From Phoronis australis (Eukaryota; Phoronida; Phoronidae), in NCBI GenBank assembly GCA_002633005.1, contig NMRA01000078.1, positions 319,868 to 383,867 on the forward strand: 64,000 nucleotides of DNA, in the 5' to 3' direction. Position 1 is the stretch's first letter. The number at the start of each line of letters is the position of its first letter. The translations under genes and the position numbers were made by a program. Below, in pieces: positions 12,901-26,043 of the stretch. Below the pieces are notes generated by a model, which worked only from the letters and a program-made list of their open reading frames with translations, was not told where the DNA came from and did no database searches.

Positions 12901-13530
12901 AGTTCAATTTTATTTTGTATTTTTCTTCTTTGTGCCATTCTCTTACTAAATGCTCTAGACAGGCCTTTCCCACCACTTGTTGGCTATGACCACATTTTCC
13001 ATCATTTAGTATGTTCCTTTGTTATTTTTGTCAGCATAATTACAATAATTTTCCCATCATCCTGTATCAATTGTGCATTGTCATGACCTATGAACAGTAA
13101 TATTGTTCCACTTCACTGCCTCTGTTGCTTCAGAAAGCATCAAATGGGCCACAGACTATGAATGAGGGGCCCAGGCTAGTTACTGGAAATACTGATGGAA
13201 GTGTCTACAGTTGTAGTTTCCCATGTTATAATTGGCGGAAATAAGCCCAGTATTTTAGGTACTTTTTACCAAGAAAAACTTTGGGAGTCTGACTTCTAGC
13301 AAATCGTGTTTTGCTGGAAATTTTTGGGCATTTGAAATAGGGCGCCTGACGCTAACCGTTATTTAAAAAATACTATTTCCAAATGACTCAACAAATGCCG
13401 TGAAGAACGTGTTTTTTATGAAATGCTATCTCCAAAAAACTTTGAACGGAGAAAAACAGTCAACAATCACGAATTCCAGATGTTTCGCAGGAATTTTTAT
13501 TTCCACTAATCTGCCATGGAGGGTAAAAAT
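9960..13530. other. TBC1D30 intron, nothing definite
   Basis: AT-rich intron sequence. Overlapping open frames at 11426-11884 and 12211-12496 occur on both strands and lack coding signature. No element boundaries found. Confidence 0.45.
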
Positions 13531-13533
13531 TAT

Positions 13534-13653
13534 ACTTACTGTGTTCTAGGGATTTGAGAACCAGTTTTCTCTACTGAGTGTTGGACATCAAACTGGTTCT
13601 CAAAATCCAGGAGCCCTGCAATTAACTATGGCCAATTGAGAATCACAGTAAGT
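13534..13653. mobile_element. Nested palindrome element
   Basis: ACTTACTGTG at 13534-13543 is inverted as CACAGTAAGT at 13644-13653. Inside it, GAGAACCAGTTT (13556-13567) pairs with AAACTGGTTCTC (13590-13601). The phrase AAATCCAG…GCCC…AATT recurs near 18915, so it belongs to a dispersed family. Confidence 0.45.
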
Positions 13654-14136
13654 TCCTGTAGGCTTCTGTCAGCAGGCCTTGAAAGGACATCTGTGAGATT
13701 GATAACATTTACAGTAGTAAGTATCTGTTGGAGCAACAGCCTGGCTGGGAATTTTAAGGTCAAAGGTCACCTCAGAATACCAGCTAACTTGTGTGTACCA
13801 ATGCCAAGATTTTGAGTAAAATTTATCTGAAAAATAACCGAAGTTACTATTTCAGGCAATTTTCAGATGGTTGAAGTGTCCTTTGGCCTAGGTTACACAT
13901 GGTGGTGTTAATGCAGACTTACTTACTTCATGTATTTCAAGCACACTGCACACTTGTTGATTTTGAAATTCCCCCTTGAACTCCTCCGCAGGTGTTCTAC
14001 ACATACCTACGCACCCCTGCACAGGTTAGCAATGGACCGGTCCATTTTCCCACAGCTATTGTGATGTCTGCTACCAGCATCAGTGAGTTATATACAGTGC
14101 ATTGTGTATATTAAGCCTGTTAACATGTGATTGCAG

Positions 14137-14359
14137 GTTATCTATTCCATGGCTCCTATGCCACTGCCACAGCTCAGTGAACTGCGGGAGAAATACACCT
14201 ACAACATCACGCCATTCACGGCAGCCATGAACAAGAGGAAGACGGGCGATCACAAATCCATCTTCAGCGAAGAGGAGTTGGACGATGAGGATCTTATGAA
14301 CGTCTCGTGTTTCACAGGCATCATGGGCCCACAGGTGGCAGGCACGCATGCCATCAGAG
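14137..14359 (+). CDS. TBC1D30: TBC1D30 exon: conserved post-TBC block
   Basis: Preceded by TTGCAG and followed by GTTAGT. It encodes VIYSMAPMPLPQLSELREKY, then TYNITPFTAAMNKRKTG, an acidic SEEELDDEDLMN run and CFTGIMGPQVAGTHAIR, ending one base into a codon. The YSMAPxPxPQLxELREKYTYNITPF block is the most diagnostic part of TBC1D30 outside the TBC domain. The intron before it is 9.6 kb and the one after it 15.3 kb, both full of repeats. Confidence 0.9.
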
Positions 14360-17300
14360 GTTAGTCTCTTGTTGTTGTGCCTTGTTGTTGTTATTACTGT
14401 TGCCCCCAGGTTGGAGTCCTGCACTGAATCAAAATACACCACAGTTATGCAATAGTTGAGCTCATTGACAGCTGTTGTTCACACCCAGATGCTGTAGTTC
14501 TGCACCCTTCAGTAGAAATGTATTTGAATGTGACCATGAATACATTTGTGACAGATGTTTGTTGATATGTATTAATCCATATGCACCACTGTATTGAAAG
14601 GTGAACATCCTCAACTTAAAATGGGAATAAAACTATAGGCACATCCATAGGTTAATATTAAGTGCCCCATATTTGAGTTGTGTGACATGAATACTTAATT
14701 AACCTAGAAAAGTCTGAAATAAGGTGTAAATACAGTTTGTGTTTTTGTTGCTTGTGAAGTCAGATAGATCGATTATTATGAGAACATAGCTTAAAGAAAT
14801 CTAGATGTAAGATGATTGGCTAATCAGTGATTGCTTGTTATTTTGGCTTTCCGGGGTCGCTAGTTCTGAATCACTGTCTATTGGCACAAAAATGCACCAA
14901 AATTCTATTTTTCTTCCGCAAGATTGTTTCATCCTAAAACACGTTTCAGACGAGGAACAGTGTTGGCCGGAAAACTGCGAAATATGTCGGTCAACATCAA
15001 TATTGTGCGTGAGTGATTCAGCACTAAGTGATGTGGATGTTTATGCAGAAAGGGAGGCGAGGGGATGAATGCGTTTAGTGACCAATCAAAAAATGACATG
15101 TCGTTACCCATTCCCGCCTTTCCGTTCAGTTTTGAACTATTTTTTTTTCGACCGTAGCTGTATGAAACGTTCAAGTTGGAAGACATGAATAATAATGTGT
15201 AGAAAATCAAATAGAAATCTGAAATGAAAGAACTGGCTGACAAATATGTGGATAGACAAATCTGTCAGTTGTATGTTGAATGGTGCTTGGTAGTTGTTTA
15301 ACACCTGAACAGGTTGTGTGAAGCAAATGCAAATTTTAATTGCTTGTGTGCTTTAATCCTGCAGCCTTTGTTGCCTTTGGTTTCGTTTCAATGCTGACAA
15401 GAAAATGGCATATTTGATGCCAGGTTTGAGCAGGCACAAGGAAGTCAACATAAAGCAACTGCTGTCTAGTTCAACACTGATTGACATGACTCAACAAAGT
15501 GGTGTCCAGTTCAAATTATTTTGACATACGATGATTTGTGTGCAAATTTATTGCTTGTCATATGAGGTAGTGGCGATCTGATGGTTGTGTGAATGCAACA
15601 AGCAATGAAATTGTGCAGCTTTTTAGGCAACAATGTCGCTTGCTTGAAATGGGGTTTGTAGCCTGATCAGACAACTTGTTGAACTGGCAGTCATAGTCTA
15701 CGCTGGCAAGAAATCTTGAATAGTTCATGTTATGTCTCTGTTGTGTAGTGGACGTATGTGTGTTGGAGCACCTGTGTGCATGCCCTGGTGTGCGTATGCC
15801 CTGGTGTGGTTATGCATGTGCCCTGTTTATGCACGTGTGATGATTTACTTGCGATGATGGCAAGAATACTTGAAATCTTGAATGATGTGCAGTATGTGTC
15901 TGTTGTGTAGTTTGCATATGCATTTGTGTGTTTTTGTAGCTTTGCGTATGCCTGGTTGTGCACGATGAGCTCCCGTGGGCGTGTGTGCATGTGCGTTGTA
16001 TTAACTGTTGTGTAGTGTGCATATGCTCTTGTATGCGTTTGCATGTGCATGTGTTCTGTGTGTGCATGTAAGATGACTTACCAGTGATGATGGTAACGTT
16101 GCGTTACTATTGCACTTATTGAGTTTGCGCATACACTTTCTCAGTCTGGCTCCAGGAAGAATGTGTTTGGTGCCACTAGATATTTTTTGTACCAGCAACG
16201 TGGGCTAGCAGCTGCCATTGTGCATTATGAAGCTGTATTGGTGGGAATTGTCATGCTAAGTACTGTCGTGTTGAAACCAATGTATATTCCACCTGGCTTG
16301 TCCTTCATCTGAGTCATTTTTCAACGAAAAGTACGGAAGGAAAAGTCAGTATTTCGTCTATTGATTTGTATCTTAGTAATATCATTATTCTCGTAGATTT
16401 AGGAACTGATGATGTGGCTACCTTTTAAAATTAATTAATTGGTTTCTAACAACCACTCTGTTACTGATTCAGCCCTTTGCTTTAATGCATATAGTAAATT
16501 CTTGCCAATTAAAGACACAATATGGCTGACAATTGAAATGTTTGTTTTATCATTTTTCCATGAAACGTATGCAAATTAAATGCTGTTCCCGCGATCAAGT
16601 TTTGTGGCAGCTACCATCAGGCAAATTTAATGGCTATCTTTGGTCCTCGAGAGCACAAGTGCATCGCAGTAAATAGGTGGACTTAACTGTGGACTTAGCA
16701 GCGTCGAGTCGATGCTTCGATGTGGAATGAACAGTTAAGTTTAGTGTCATCGAGGTTATCACCAGGTGTCACTTTCAATAACGACACATGTTGTGGTATT
16801 ATTATGATACTATTCGTTCAAATAGTCCCCATTTCAATACTGTAAGCACTTCATTTCATTTAATATAGGACCACATGTAGGATACTTCAAAGTTTAGAGA
16901 AAACTATGCCTCCTACGGAGTGCCACCTTGAGATAACTTTGATGAGCCACACATCAATTTTCGTAAGTGTCTGCTAACTACCAAAGCTGATCTGGAAGAT
17001 TCTACTAACTTCACAGTTGATGTCGACACTCCTTTTGTACCCAAATTAAGTTGGTATGACATGCCCCCCTCATTGCTGGAGTGGAGTGTTGTATTATTAA
17101 ACATACAACATGACAAAGTATTGTTTCAACTGTCAAGACAGATTAAAATTCATTGTTTAGTGGCTTGTTTCATTTGAAGGTGCTACGCTATCTATCTTCG
17201 GCTGGTCGTAATAAGCCAGACAAGCTGAAAGACAACTGCATTCGTTTATGAATAGGCCGCCCGCTTTTTTTTACAGGGACTCATTGATTTCCACACAAAT

Positions 17301-17829
17301 GAATGTTAATAAATTCTCATCTGTATTAATATGTAGACTGATCACACCTCATTTGTTATAACTGGTTGTTGGTGATAAGGCATGATGAGAGATTGTTGGT
17401 TATCTGCCAGTAAAGGAGTCCAGCTGTGCTGAGAACCATATGTGGGTCAGCTGCTCAACAGGGGCTCCCTGCCAGCAGGGGCACCCTGATGTGAGCAGGG
17501 TCTGCGTCTAGGTCAATACAAGGGCCTGCTTAACAAACAGCGTTTATTTTTAATAGGTTATGCTGAGAAAATAGTGGTCATGATTCAGCATCATGTGTTG
17601 GAGAGTGAGGCCTTAGTTAATGCCTAAGTACCAGTCTTGTGGTGTATTAACTAGAATTGAAAACATTTCAATACAAGACTAATATTGACTTGAGGTCTCT
17701 GTTACATAACAAGTGAGGTAAGACTGACTGGTAAGTTAGAAATTTAGTCTTAGGCTTCCTTTCTTCTTATGCCTCACAAAACTATTTACAATACACAGCG
17801 AGATAAAGTCTCACAGAGTATATTCACAC
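14360..17829. other. TBC1D30 intron with TG-rich degenerate repeats
   Basis: Start of the 15.3-kb intron. 15700-16075 is TG-rich, with loosely repeated phrases (TCTGTTGTGTAGT, GATGATGGCAAGAATACTTG) at ~100-165 bp spacing. Reverse-strand open frames of up to 106 aa there are rich in H and T and reflect the repeat. No gene seen. Confidence 0.45.
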
Positions 17830-18430
17830 AAAATTAGTGCTAAATAGCACATACCACAAATCAGTGCTACATAGCACATACCACTAATCAGTACTACATA
17901 GCACATACCACAAATTAGTGCTACATAGCACATACCACATATTAGTGCTACATAGCACATATCACAAATTAGTGCTACTTAGCTCATACCACAAATTAGT
18001 GCTACATAGTATATACCACAAATTAGTGTTACATAGCACATACCACAAATTAGTGCTACATAGCACATACCACAAATTAGTGCTACATAGCACATACCAC
18101 AAATCAGTGCTACATAGCACATACCACAAATCAGTGCTACATAGCACATACCACAAATTAGTGCTACATAGCACATACCACAAATTAGTGCTACATAGCA
18201 CATACCACAAATTTGTGCTACATAGCACATACTACAAATCAGTGCTACATAGCACATGCCACAAATTAGGGCTACATAGCACATACTACAAATAAGTGCT
18301 ACATACATATACCACAAATTAGTGCTACATTGTACATACCACAAATCAGTGCTTCATAGCATATACCACAAATTAGTGCTACATAGCACATACCACAAAT
18401 TTAGTGCTTCATAGCACATACCACAAATTA
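17830..18430. repeat. 27-bp minisatellite, about 22 copies
   Basis: The unit is AAATTAGTGCTACATAGCAC plus ATACCAC. The 27-bp period keeps nine codons open in several frames on both strands, which creates spurious frames of 88-125 aa. Every monomer holds the dyad GTGCTA-CA-TAGCAC. Confidence 0.92.
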
Positions 18431-19076
18431 CTACTAAGCTGTGATGTGCTAATTATTGCCTTACAAAAACTTTTTTTCATTTATTTCAGTGATTGCACAA
18501 TGAATCCTAAGCCAGTCCCCATTATCTGTGAACATAATTCCCTGGGCAGGTATTATCAAAACCCCATTCTCACCTGACTATATGTACTATGTATGGTTCA
18601 CACACAACCATGAACGATGGCTGTAGAACATGAAGCCTTTTCAGACTGACTGAGACAATGCTATGCCTACATAAATTTTTCTTTATGAAGAGTCGTGCAT
18701 ATGTTTGGATAATAAAAGAAACAAAGTGCTTCAACGGTCAACATTTGAATAAAATAGTATCAATTTACAGTGACAACTCCTGATAACTTCAATGACACCG
18801 AAGTTAACTTTTCGCACAAAATTGAAGTGTCAACTGTCGGCTGTAAAATCGGCTATAGTCTGACTTGCAGGGGTCTCCAATTTTGAGCACTAGTTATTCA
18901 GCGGAGAAAAAAGGCTCTGAAAATCCAGAGGCCCTTGTAATTGATCATTTATCTTTACATCAACCAGTGCAGTTAAATCTTTGAATTGCTATTTCCACTT
19001 CCATCCCCTATGAAATGTACCTTTCACACTGACTGACATTACCCAAATACATAATGATGCATGGACTACTGCTGAC

Positions 19077-19107
19077 CAATGAGCTATACCAGGAGTATAG
19101 CTCATTG
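19077..19107. repeat. Perfect 13-bp-arm hairpin
   Basis: CAATGAGCTATAC, a 5-nt loop CAGGA, then GTATAGCTCATTG: 13 of 13 pairs. No T-run follows, and an independent function is not evident. Confidence 0.8.
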
Positions 19108-19218
19108 TGCTGACATATGCTTTAGGGAGGATTATGAAACTTGCAACACAATAGGCTTAATGTGAAGTAGCCATACTTTTCATGTACATTCAAACACACT
19201 CAGGGCCAGAGTCCTCTA

Positions 19219-19478
19219 AAGCTTCAGCAGAGCCTAATGATTTAGAAAAACGAGGAACTTCATCTTGTTAACACTTTAGCAGAGCCTTGATTTCGAAAAA
19301 CATTAGGAACTTCATCGTGTAAATGCTTTAGCAGAGCCTTCATTTCGAAAAACAAGGAACTTCATCGTGTAAACGCTTAAGCAGAGCCTTGATTTCAAAA
19401 AACAAGGAACTTCATCATGTAAACGCTTTAGCAGAGCCTTGATTTAGAAAAACAAGGAACTTCATCGTGTAAATGCTT
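19219..19478. repeat. 50-bp tandem repeat, five copies
   Basis: The unit begins GCTTTAGCAGAGCCTTGATT and continues AGAAAAACAAGGAACTTCAT and CGTGTAAAT. It recurs five times with a few substitutions and small indels. Non-coding. Confidence 0.88.
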
Positions 19479-19930
19479 TGAACAAGAATGTTACGAAGGT
19501 TTATACTCTGCAACTGACAGTTTTTGGAATTTGCAACAATGGAGTTGTGCAGTAGCAATGTTGCTTCGGAAAAATGGGAAAATGATGATTATTGGCAATT
19601 GTTTGTGTACAAACTTGCAAAAATGTTTACCATAACATTAGTCAGTTTATTCTCGGGATTGAGAAATTTGTCCAAACTTTTGGCGAATCGTGGTTTAAGA
19701 CGTAAAACACTGAATCACGCTCCCATTTCACAATAGCTGAATTGAGGCTTAGTCAGATAATTATGAGCGCATCGCAGTCTAGACATAATTTACAAAAATT
19801 ATGACCAGTAAGTAGCAGTTAATGTGCTCAGACTTCAGAAATTTACATAATTTCATTTCAAGTGCGTTACCTAACGGTGCAGCAATGACATTTGTGCTTA
19901 ATAAATAAAGAACAAATCTCCAACACCTAA

Positions 19931-20434
19931 AGATCCTTTTCATACTGACTTAACTCCGGTCTGAGCGGAGCGCCGACGTAAACTGCGAAGTTTAATTAAA
20001 CCGTTCATACTGGGTTTGGTAGTTAACGGACTTCGAAGTAAACAGTTGGTGACTGTTATCATTGAAGTAATCGCAAGGTAGCGCTGCACGCTAATCTTTT
20101 TAAGAAGACAATTTGGTAATATTTACATGTGCTAATTGACAAAAAAATTATTTTTAATTCAAATGGTGATTACTAGAGCAAAATATTAGTAACTATTAGC
20201 GACGGCACTACCCTGTAATTGTTGACGATAACAGTGGCACTTGGCAATAACTTCGATGGGATCGAAGTTGACCGTTATACTGCACCGCAGCGTCGACGCT
20301 TCGTTCTTTAAATCCACCTGTTTACTGCGAAATTAACTGGCGCCGTTAACTTCGATCCTGGACCAAAGTTAAGCATTCATATTGACCACAACTCCCCAAA
20401 ACATCGACACGTCGACGTCAGTATGAAAGGCCCT
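19931..20434. mobile_element. PIF/Harbinger-like MITE with TAA target duplication
   Basis: TAA at 19928-19930 and 20435-20437 flank inverted ends AGATCCTTTTCATACTGAC and GTCAGTATGAAAGGCCCT. The 3-bp TAA duplication and GGGCCTTTCA-type terminus are typical of Harbinger-derived MITEs. It is 504 bp, locally CpG-rich, repeats GAAGTTAAC-like phrases and has no transposase. Confidence 0.75.
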
Positions 20435-21422
20435 TAAGATTGAATATTTGTAGAGCTTTTATACTTGTTAAGTGGTGATTGTTGAGAACTTCATCAACTT
20501 TGCAGGCCAGGGATGCTGTAACCTTCGAGTCTGTCATTGCTGTTATTGAAAAATACTCAAATTTGCAATTAAAACTTCAAGAAACATTATAATCTCAGTC
20601 ACATTTACAGGGCCTGTTTTGTTCTAATCATCAATAATTCTTTGTAATCTTTCTAATTCTTTCCTCCGACAGACATCTGCTGAAGTCTCACATAGGTTTT
20701 TTTCAGATCTTATCACCTCCATATATCTGTGCTAACTAGTCTCTGATTACGTTATCACTCTAACTGGAGAGCTCTCTAGCACAGGTCTGTTAGCACTCTC
20801 TCAGTGGAAGTAAGGTACAGTGCATTTGTGTATCCAGGTATGTCAGTGCAGTCTGGGGTAGCTAAATACACCCTTAATTGTCAGATGCTATTCAGATCTT
20901 CTGGCCTTTATTTGTTGTGTATTGTGGCTCTCTTTAAGGGACAACAACTGATCACAGTTTGTCAGTGCTAACAGAATGTTTAGAGGCCACCTCATAGGAG
21001 AAATGGACCAGCTCAGCTGTATGTCTGTCCTAATTTAGCTGGTACACAGCTAGGCAAAATGTTCACTCATCTGTAAACTAAAGCAGCACCTAGTGATCCC
21101 ATTGTTTTGTCTGTTCACATCCTTCAAGTTGTATTGGTCTCATTTCAAACATAGCAAGGTATTGGTCTGGCTTATGTTTTTCTTGGCAAAATTACGACAT
21201 GCTTATTATGGGATGTCATCTTTTCTCCCAAAATTGTGGTGTAGCACCTGTCTGCTATGATCAACCAGGATTTTTTTCGGTTAATATATTAAATCGTATG
21301 GTCTTCAGTAATTACGCTATCGTGGTTTGTGCTAGACAGATGTGGTCAAACAATATTTGTCAAAAAAGTTGAGCACTTTTTCAGCCAAGTTGCAACAAAT
21401 CGTTGAAAAGTGGAAACGTGGC

Positions 21423-21936
21423 AATAGGGGACTTTTCATATTGGTGCTCTCTAGTGTATTGAGAGCATGAACGTGACTGATGCATCATGACTCACGTTTG
21501 GTGGACAGAAATCCAATTACTACATAGTGGTTCACAAATATTAAAGCAGAGGAATGAATTCCACTGTCAGCGCCTCCTATTGTTTGATTAGTTAAAGTTC
21601 ACTAATTTGTTTTAGATTTTTGACACCGGCCATCGAAATTCTTCCGATTTATCAGTGGCAACGACTGCATTGTCGCGGCTCCATCTTCACAGTGGGAAAT
21701 GCATGGAGCAGGACATTCCTGCTCATCAATTGATATTTCAAAGGGTTGGTCTTGTTCTTCAGTCATTGATATATCCCATGGCACAGGAGTGGAAATGTGC
21801 TGACATTATAATAGCAGGAAAGGTGTTAATACGCTGTAGGCTGAAACCTCCCGTCTGCATTAAATAGGATCTGTAGGTGGCACTGAACGCTTGTCCAACA
21901 AAGACCAGATCGCCGTCTGGCGGGTTAGTGAATTGA
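21423..21936. repeat. Dispersed ~520-bp repeat, copy 1
   Basis: Matches 24414-24946 in the same orientation, from AATAGGGGACTTTTCATA to CGCCGTCTGGCGGGTTAGTG, with many substitutions and small indels. A reverse 192-aa frame (22337-21759) overlaps its end, but copy 2 does not keep it open. Confidence 0.7.
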
Positions 21937-22133
21937 ACTGGTGCGGCTATTTCGAAATTCAGCTCTTGTCGCAGTTTTGTCCTGAATTGAACAAATTTCA
22001 CCCTGTGAATGTCTTCTGATTGGACTGCACTTTTTCCTAGTGCACCGTGGAACTTTGTCGCGCTACGTTGAACCAGTACCCAAACCCACGTTCTACTTGA
22101 GGAGCGAACTTTTGAGTATAGACCAATTACTGC

Positions 22134-22350
22134 TATAAAATTGGTTTCATCTTGTTCCTTACGCGGATGAGAATTGATTTCTTGCAAAGATCTGACAGGT
22201 CGTTGTTCATTGAGAAAATGCTTGCCGCATAAAATGACAAGCCTTAAATTAGCCAACTTATAGGGTCTGGTGTTGTGCAATAATGATCTGTTGCTGTTTT
22301 GATGCCCTTCAATCCCATTTGATTGACTAAGAGACAATTTAGACCAACTA
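22134..22350. mobile_element. TTGTTCCT-family MITE
   Basis: Left end CTATAAAATTGGTTTCATCT then TGTTCCTTA; right end CTAAGAGACAATTTAGACCA then ACTAA in inverted orientation. About 215 bp, the same length class as the copies at 4099-4301 and 44356-44572. Confidence 0.45.
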
Positions 22351-22475
22351 ATGGCCTACTAATCAAAAGTGGTTTTTGAACTGGAAGGAGGGTTTGTTTT
22401 GACTTAAATAATGCATTTGCATGCTCCTAACTGTACTAACAGGAACTAAACAACAATGCTATTTTAACATATGGC

Positions 22476-22850
22476 AGGGACTAAACAACAATGCTATTTT
22501 AACATAATCTACGCTAGTCAAAGCTCAGTTGTTTTCATTGACAATTTGTAAATGTGAAAACAAAAAATCCCCAAATACTGGAATTTTGCACTAGTGACGT
22601 ACCTCGCGGGCTCGCATAGCTGCGCATCAAGCGATGTTATTCTCCAGCACCATGTCACGATACTTACTGAACTGTTTCGGTGATTTGCAGCGTATTATTT
22701 TCACCACCAAACTTGTGCTTAAAAACGTTTGGCAATTTTCAACTTAACATTCACATCGTGGCGATATGTAACAGTTGTGTTTCTAACTAATTTGTCCAAG
22801 CAGTCACAGAGATAAGGAATTAGTCTGCAACTTCCACTTTAAGCAATTTA
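22476..22850. repeat. Left arm of a 4.8-kb-spaced inverted repeat pair
   Basis: The reverse complement of 26965-27330 can be followed here over ~365 bp, with shared landmarks ACTAAACAACAATGCTATTT, GTACCTCGCGGGCTCG, GATACTTACTG, and CAGAGATAAGGAATTAG. Similarity looks roughly 70-75% by eye. It also starts with a ~35-bp tandem duplication at 22440-22506. Confidence 0.65.
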
Positions 22851-24413
22851 AACAACTTTTAATTGATGATCAAACAATTTTCTTCGTAACTACCAGCAGT
22901 TACCTTGACAGTCTCATTGTATTATTATTATAATGAAAACTGTTCGGAAAAAAATCAGTGATTTTTTATGGCTAGTTGCGAATCGAACAGAGATAATTAA
23001 TTCACACACAAACTGTGTAATTATACAGCTTGTTAAAAGGATACAAGATCCGGTTTTGGCCTATTAAGTTATTAACAACGACTTTCCTGTCGAGTTTTCT
23101 GAAACAAAATAATGTTCTGTAACCCTTGTCAACCCTCAAATGTTTGGAGCAAATTTTGAAAACTTACAAAATCAGCTAATCCCACAAGTGTGACCTATGC
23201 TTTTGGTGAGTCACGCAGGAGCGAACGACCACCCACTGAGAACCGTAACATATATTTTATGACACTGAACATATAAATGTTTTTGGTTGAATCGTGCTTC
23301 ATCACTCAAGTGAGACGCCAATGGTGCATTCGCAGGTGACAGAACGAGTATTGGACTGAAGTCACGAAAACAGTTTTATTAGTGTCCTTTCAATGTTTTT
23401 TATGCAGACATAACTGTGCTCTCAAATGATACAGACGATAGAGTTCTCAAATGATGAGTCAGACAGTTGATAAAAGAGGGGCACTTTATGAAACACCTGT
23501 TAGGTTTAGGATGTTAACCTGTGTGTCAAGTAGTGATACTATGCTTGAGAAAGGTGAAGTACTTATAGTGAAATCTGTCCAATTTTGTTCTAAAATAATT
23601 GCTAAATCTGTTTCTTTTTTCATTTTCAAACGTCTTTAATGTTGTTGTGAATGCCCACCATGTTTTAAAATATTGGCCCGGGACTAAATTTTTGGTGTAA
23701 ACTACTTGTTTTTTATGGAAATGGAACAAAATTTCATTTGCCTGCTGTATTACGACCTATATTGGTGACGTGTTATCATAGACAATGTACAATACAACTT
23801 ACGGTTGTAAAAGAGTCGCAAATCATTATGGTTAAGAAATGTGACGCAATATGATTCTCTTTTTCTCCTATACCCGTTTACTGTATGGGTGAAGAATTGA
23901 AATATCTGGATGCAGCATCACTTCGTAGAAACTCGGATTCATTCCTTGTCTTAACTCGAGATCCTCATTTACTCGTTTCTTCATGATATCATTGTCAACC
24001 CCTGGGCTCGCCCGGGAGGTAGTCCTGATCTTGTAATATATTGGTAAGCATGTGTAGCTGCCTGTGGGTGATTTTAAATTGGTAAATAGACTAAATTTAG
24101 TGTGAGTTACCTGCGGGTGGTGTGTCCTCCATTTTGAAGGAAGGTGACTTGGGTAGTCTCCCTGTTAGGTGAGCTCACTGAGTGTGTGAAGTATTGTACC
24201 TGGGTGCAGTACACTGAACTATTCCAGTGTCCCTGAGTTTGTGGTGGCACTAGTTCTTGTTGTGTAAACAAGGGCAGCGGTCTACAGGGATTTTGAATTG
24301 GTAATAGCCTGCTTAAATGTTAAATAGTTAAGTGCTTAAATGCACAAACTTAAGTTATAATGTTGGTTAACTGTGGGTGTTCTCAGTGATCTCAACTTTA
24401 GAGGAAGATATTA

Positions 24414-24946
24414 CTAATAGGGGACTTTTCATACTGATGCTGTGATTGCTCTCTAGAGTAATGGGAGCACAAAAAGTGACTTCCTGTTGATACCGACTCT
24501 GATTTGGTGGACAGAAATTCATTTACTACGTAATGGCTCATTAATTTAAAAGCAGAGGAGTAAATCCCACTGTCACCCCCTGCCTTTGTTATATTTGTTC
24601 AGTAATTTATTTTAGCTTTTTGGCATTGGCTGGGATCGAAATTCTCTTGATTTATCTGCCACAGCCACTGGGTTTGTTGCAGATATGTCTTCGTAGTTGG
24701 AAATGTATGGAAGATGATGTCCTTGTTTATTTATGATATTTCAAAAGGTTTGCCTTTTTGTCGTAAACCATGAATATCCCACCACCCAGCAGTGGAAATT
24801 TGCTGGCATTATAATTGCAGGAAAGGTGTTAAAACGCTTTGATACCATTTAAGTTGAAACCTCTCGTCCGTATTATATGGCATCTGTAGGTGGCATTGAA
24901 CGCTTCTCCACCAAAGATCTGATCGCCGTCTGGCGGGTTAGTGAAT
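24414..24946. repeat. Dispersed ~520-bp repeat, copy 2
   Basis: Direct-orientation partner of 21423-21936, sharing start and end phrases. The interior has diverged enough to destroy any shared reading frame. Confidence 0.7.
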
Positions 24947-26043
24947 TTCAATGTGGCTTGGGTTTTTCTAAAGTCAGCTATTGGATAGTCTCTCAGTGTC
25001 TTCATGTATGACTTTCATGCGCGCACCCAGGTGGGGCTCGGGAGGCTCGTTCGAGCCCCCATTTGACGAACTTGACTAGAAGGTCCGACTCAGAGAAACA
25101 AAAAGTCCAAGAAAACGAGACAAATGTCCACAGAAATTTGCCACAAATGCACAATTCATAGATCTGATCATAGTACCCCGTTTTTAGTCCCGGTTTTTTC
25201 AGTAAAAGGTTCATATATTGAAAAATTTGAGCCCCCCATATTTTAGGGTGGGTGCGCGCCTGCTTGTGTCTCTTCATTACCAAGTCGAGCATTCAACAAG
25301 AATTGTGATGTATGATAAATTATTTTTGAACAAAAACAATTCTCGCCTTCAGCACTATCATCACTCTTCTGAGCTGTGAAGTACGAAATACCGGCACTGC
25401 TCCAGATACGGCACGCAGGTCAGCAGCCCCACTTCCGCTCCTATGGACATTCAGATGTTAGCATCTGTCATCTGAATTGTTCATTATTTTGTATCATATT
25501 TGAGTCACGTCGGGAAAGTATTACTGCTGTGCCATGGGCTGCAGTGGCGATTCAAGGAAGTGGGATAAACTGGATAAATATCCATGGAATTTGCGGGATG
25601 TCGCATTTCATCCTTTTCCGACGGTTCTAAAGGACAAAAGACGTGGAAATGTGCCATTTGTGTGCACTGCATCACCGCTGTACAACACGGCCAAGAAGAG
25701 TGGTACTCAGCGGGAGTGTGGAATATGCGAATTGCTTGAACTGCTTTCTTCATTTTTCGAGGATGTTAACGTTAATGCGCCATATTGTGTCCTAATATTT
25801 AACCGTACTAGAATGTCCAGTTTTAGCGGAGAAACCCAGTTATATCAGTTCTCGTTATTATTCTTTGTTGCAGTCAATAGAAGAATGACTTGCTAATCTA
25901 AACTACTGTCTTGATAACAACGGTGTCCTTATGTTCCATTCAGTCACGTTACTTGCAGAGTCTCTCTATGTGCGATGGTAGAGCTCTAATTAAGTTCTCG
26001 TGCCCTGTTTCCCCGCAGTAAAGTTGTTTTGTACTTGATCTCC

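Noticed and set aside
17918..18344. Open frames of 88-125 codons on both strands
   Set aside because: Produced by a 27-bp repeat whose length is a multiple of three; no start context or independent coding sign.
21759..22337. 192-codon reverse open frame
   Set aside because: Overlaps a dispersed repeat and an MITE, and the paralogous repeat copy at 24414-24946 does not keep the frame.
25534..25896. 120-codon frame with a weak THAP-like look (MGCSGDSRKW… AFHPFP)
   Set aside because: The paired cysteines and histidine of a THAP zinc finger are not in place; at best a decayed transposase fragment.
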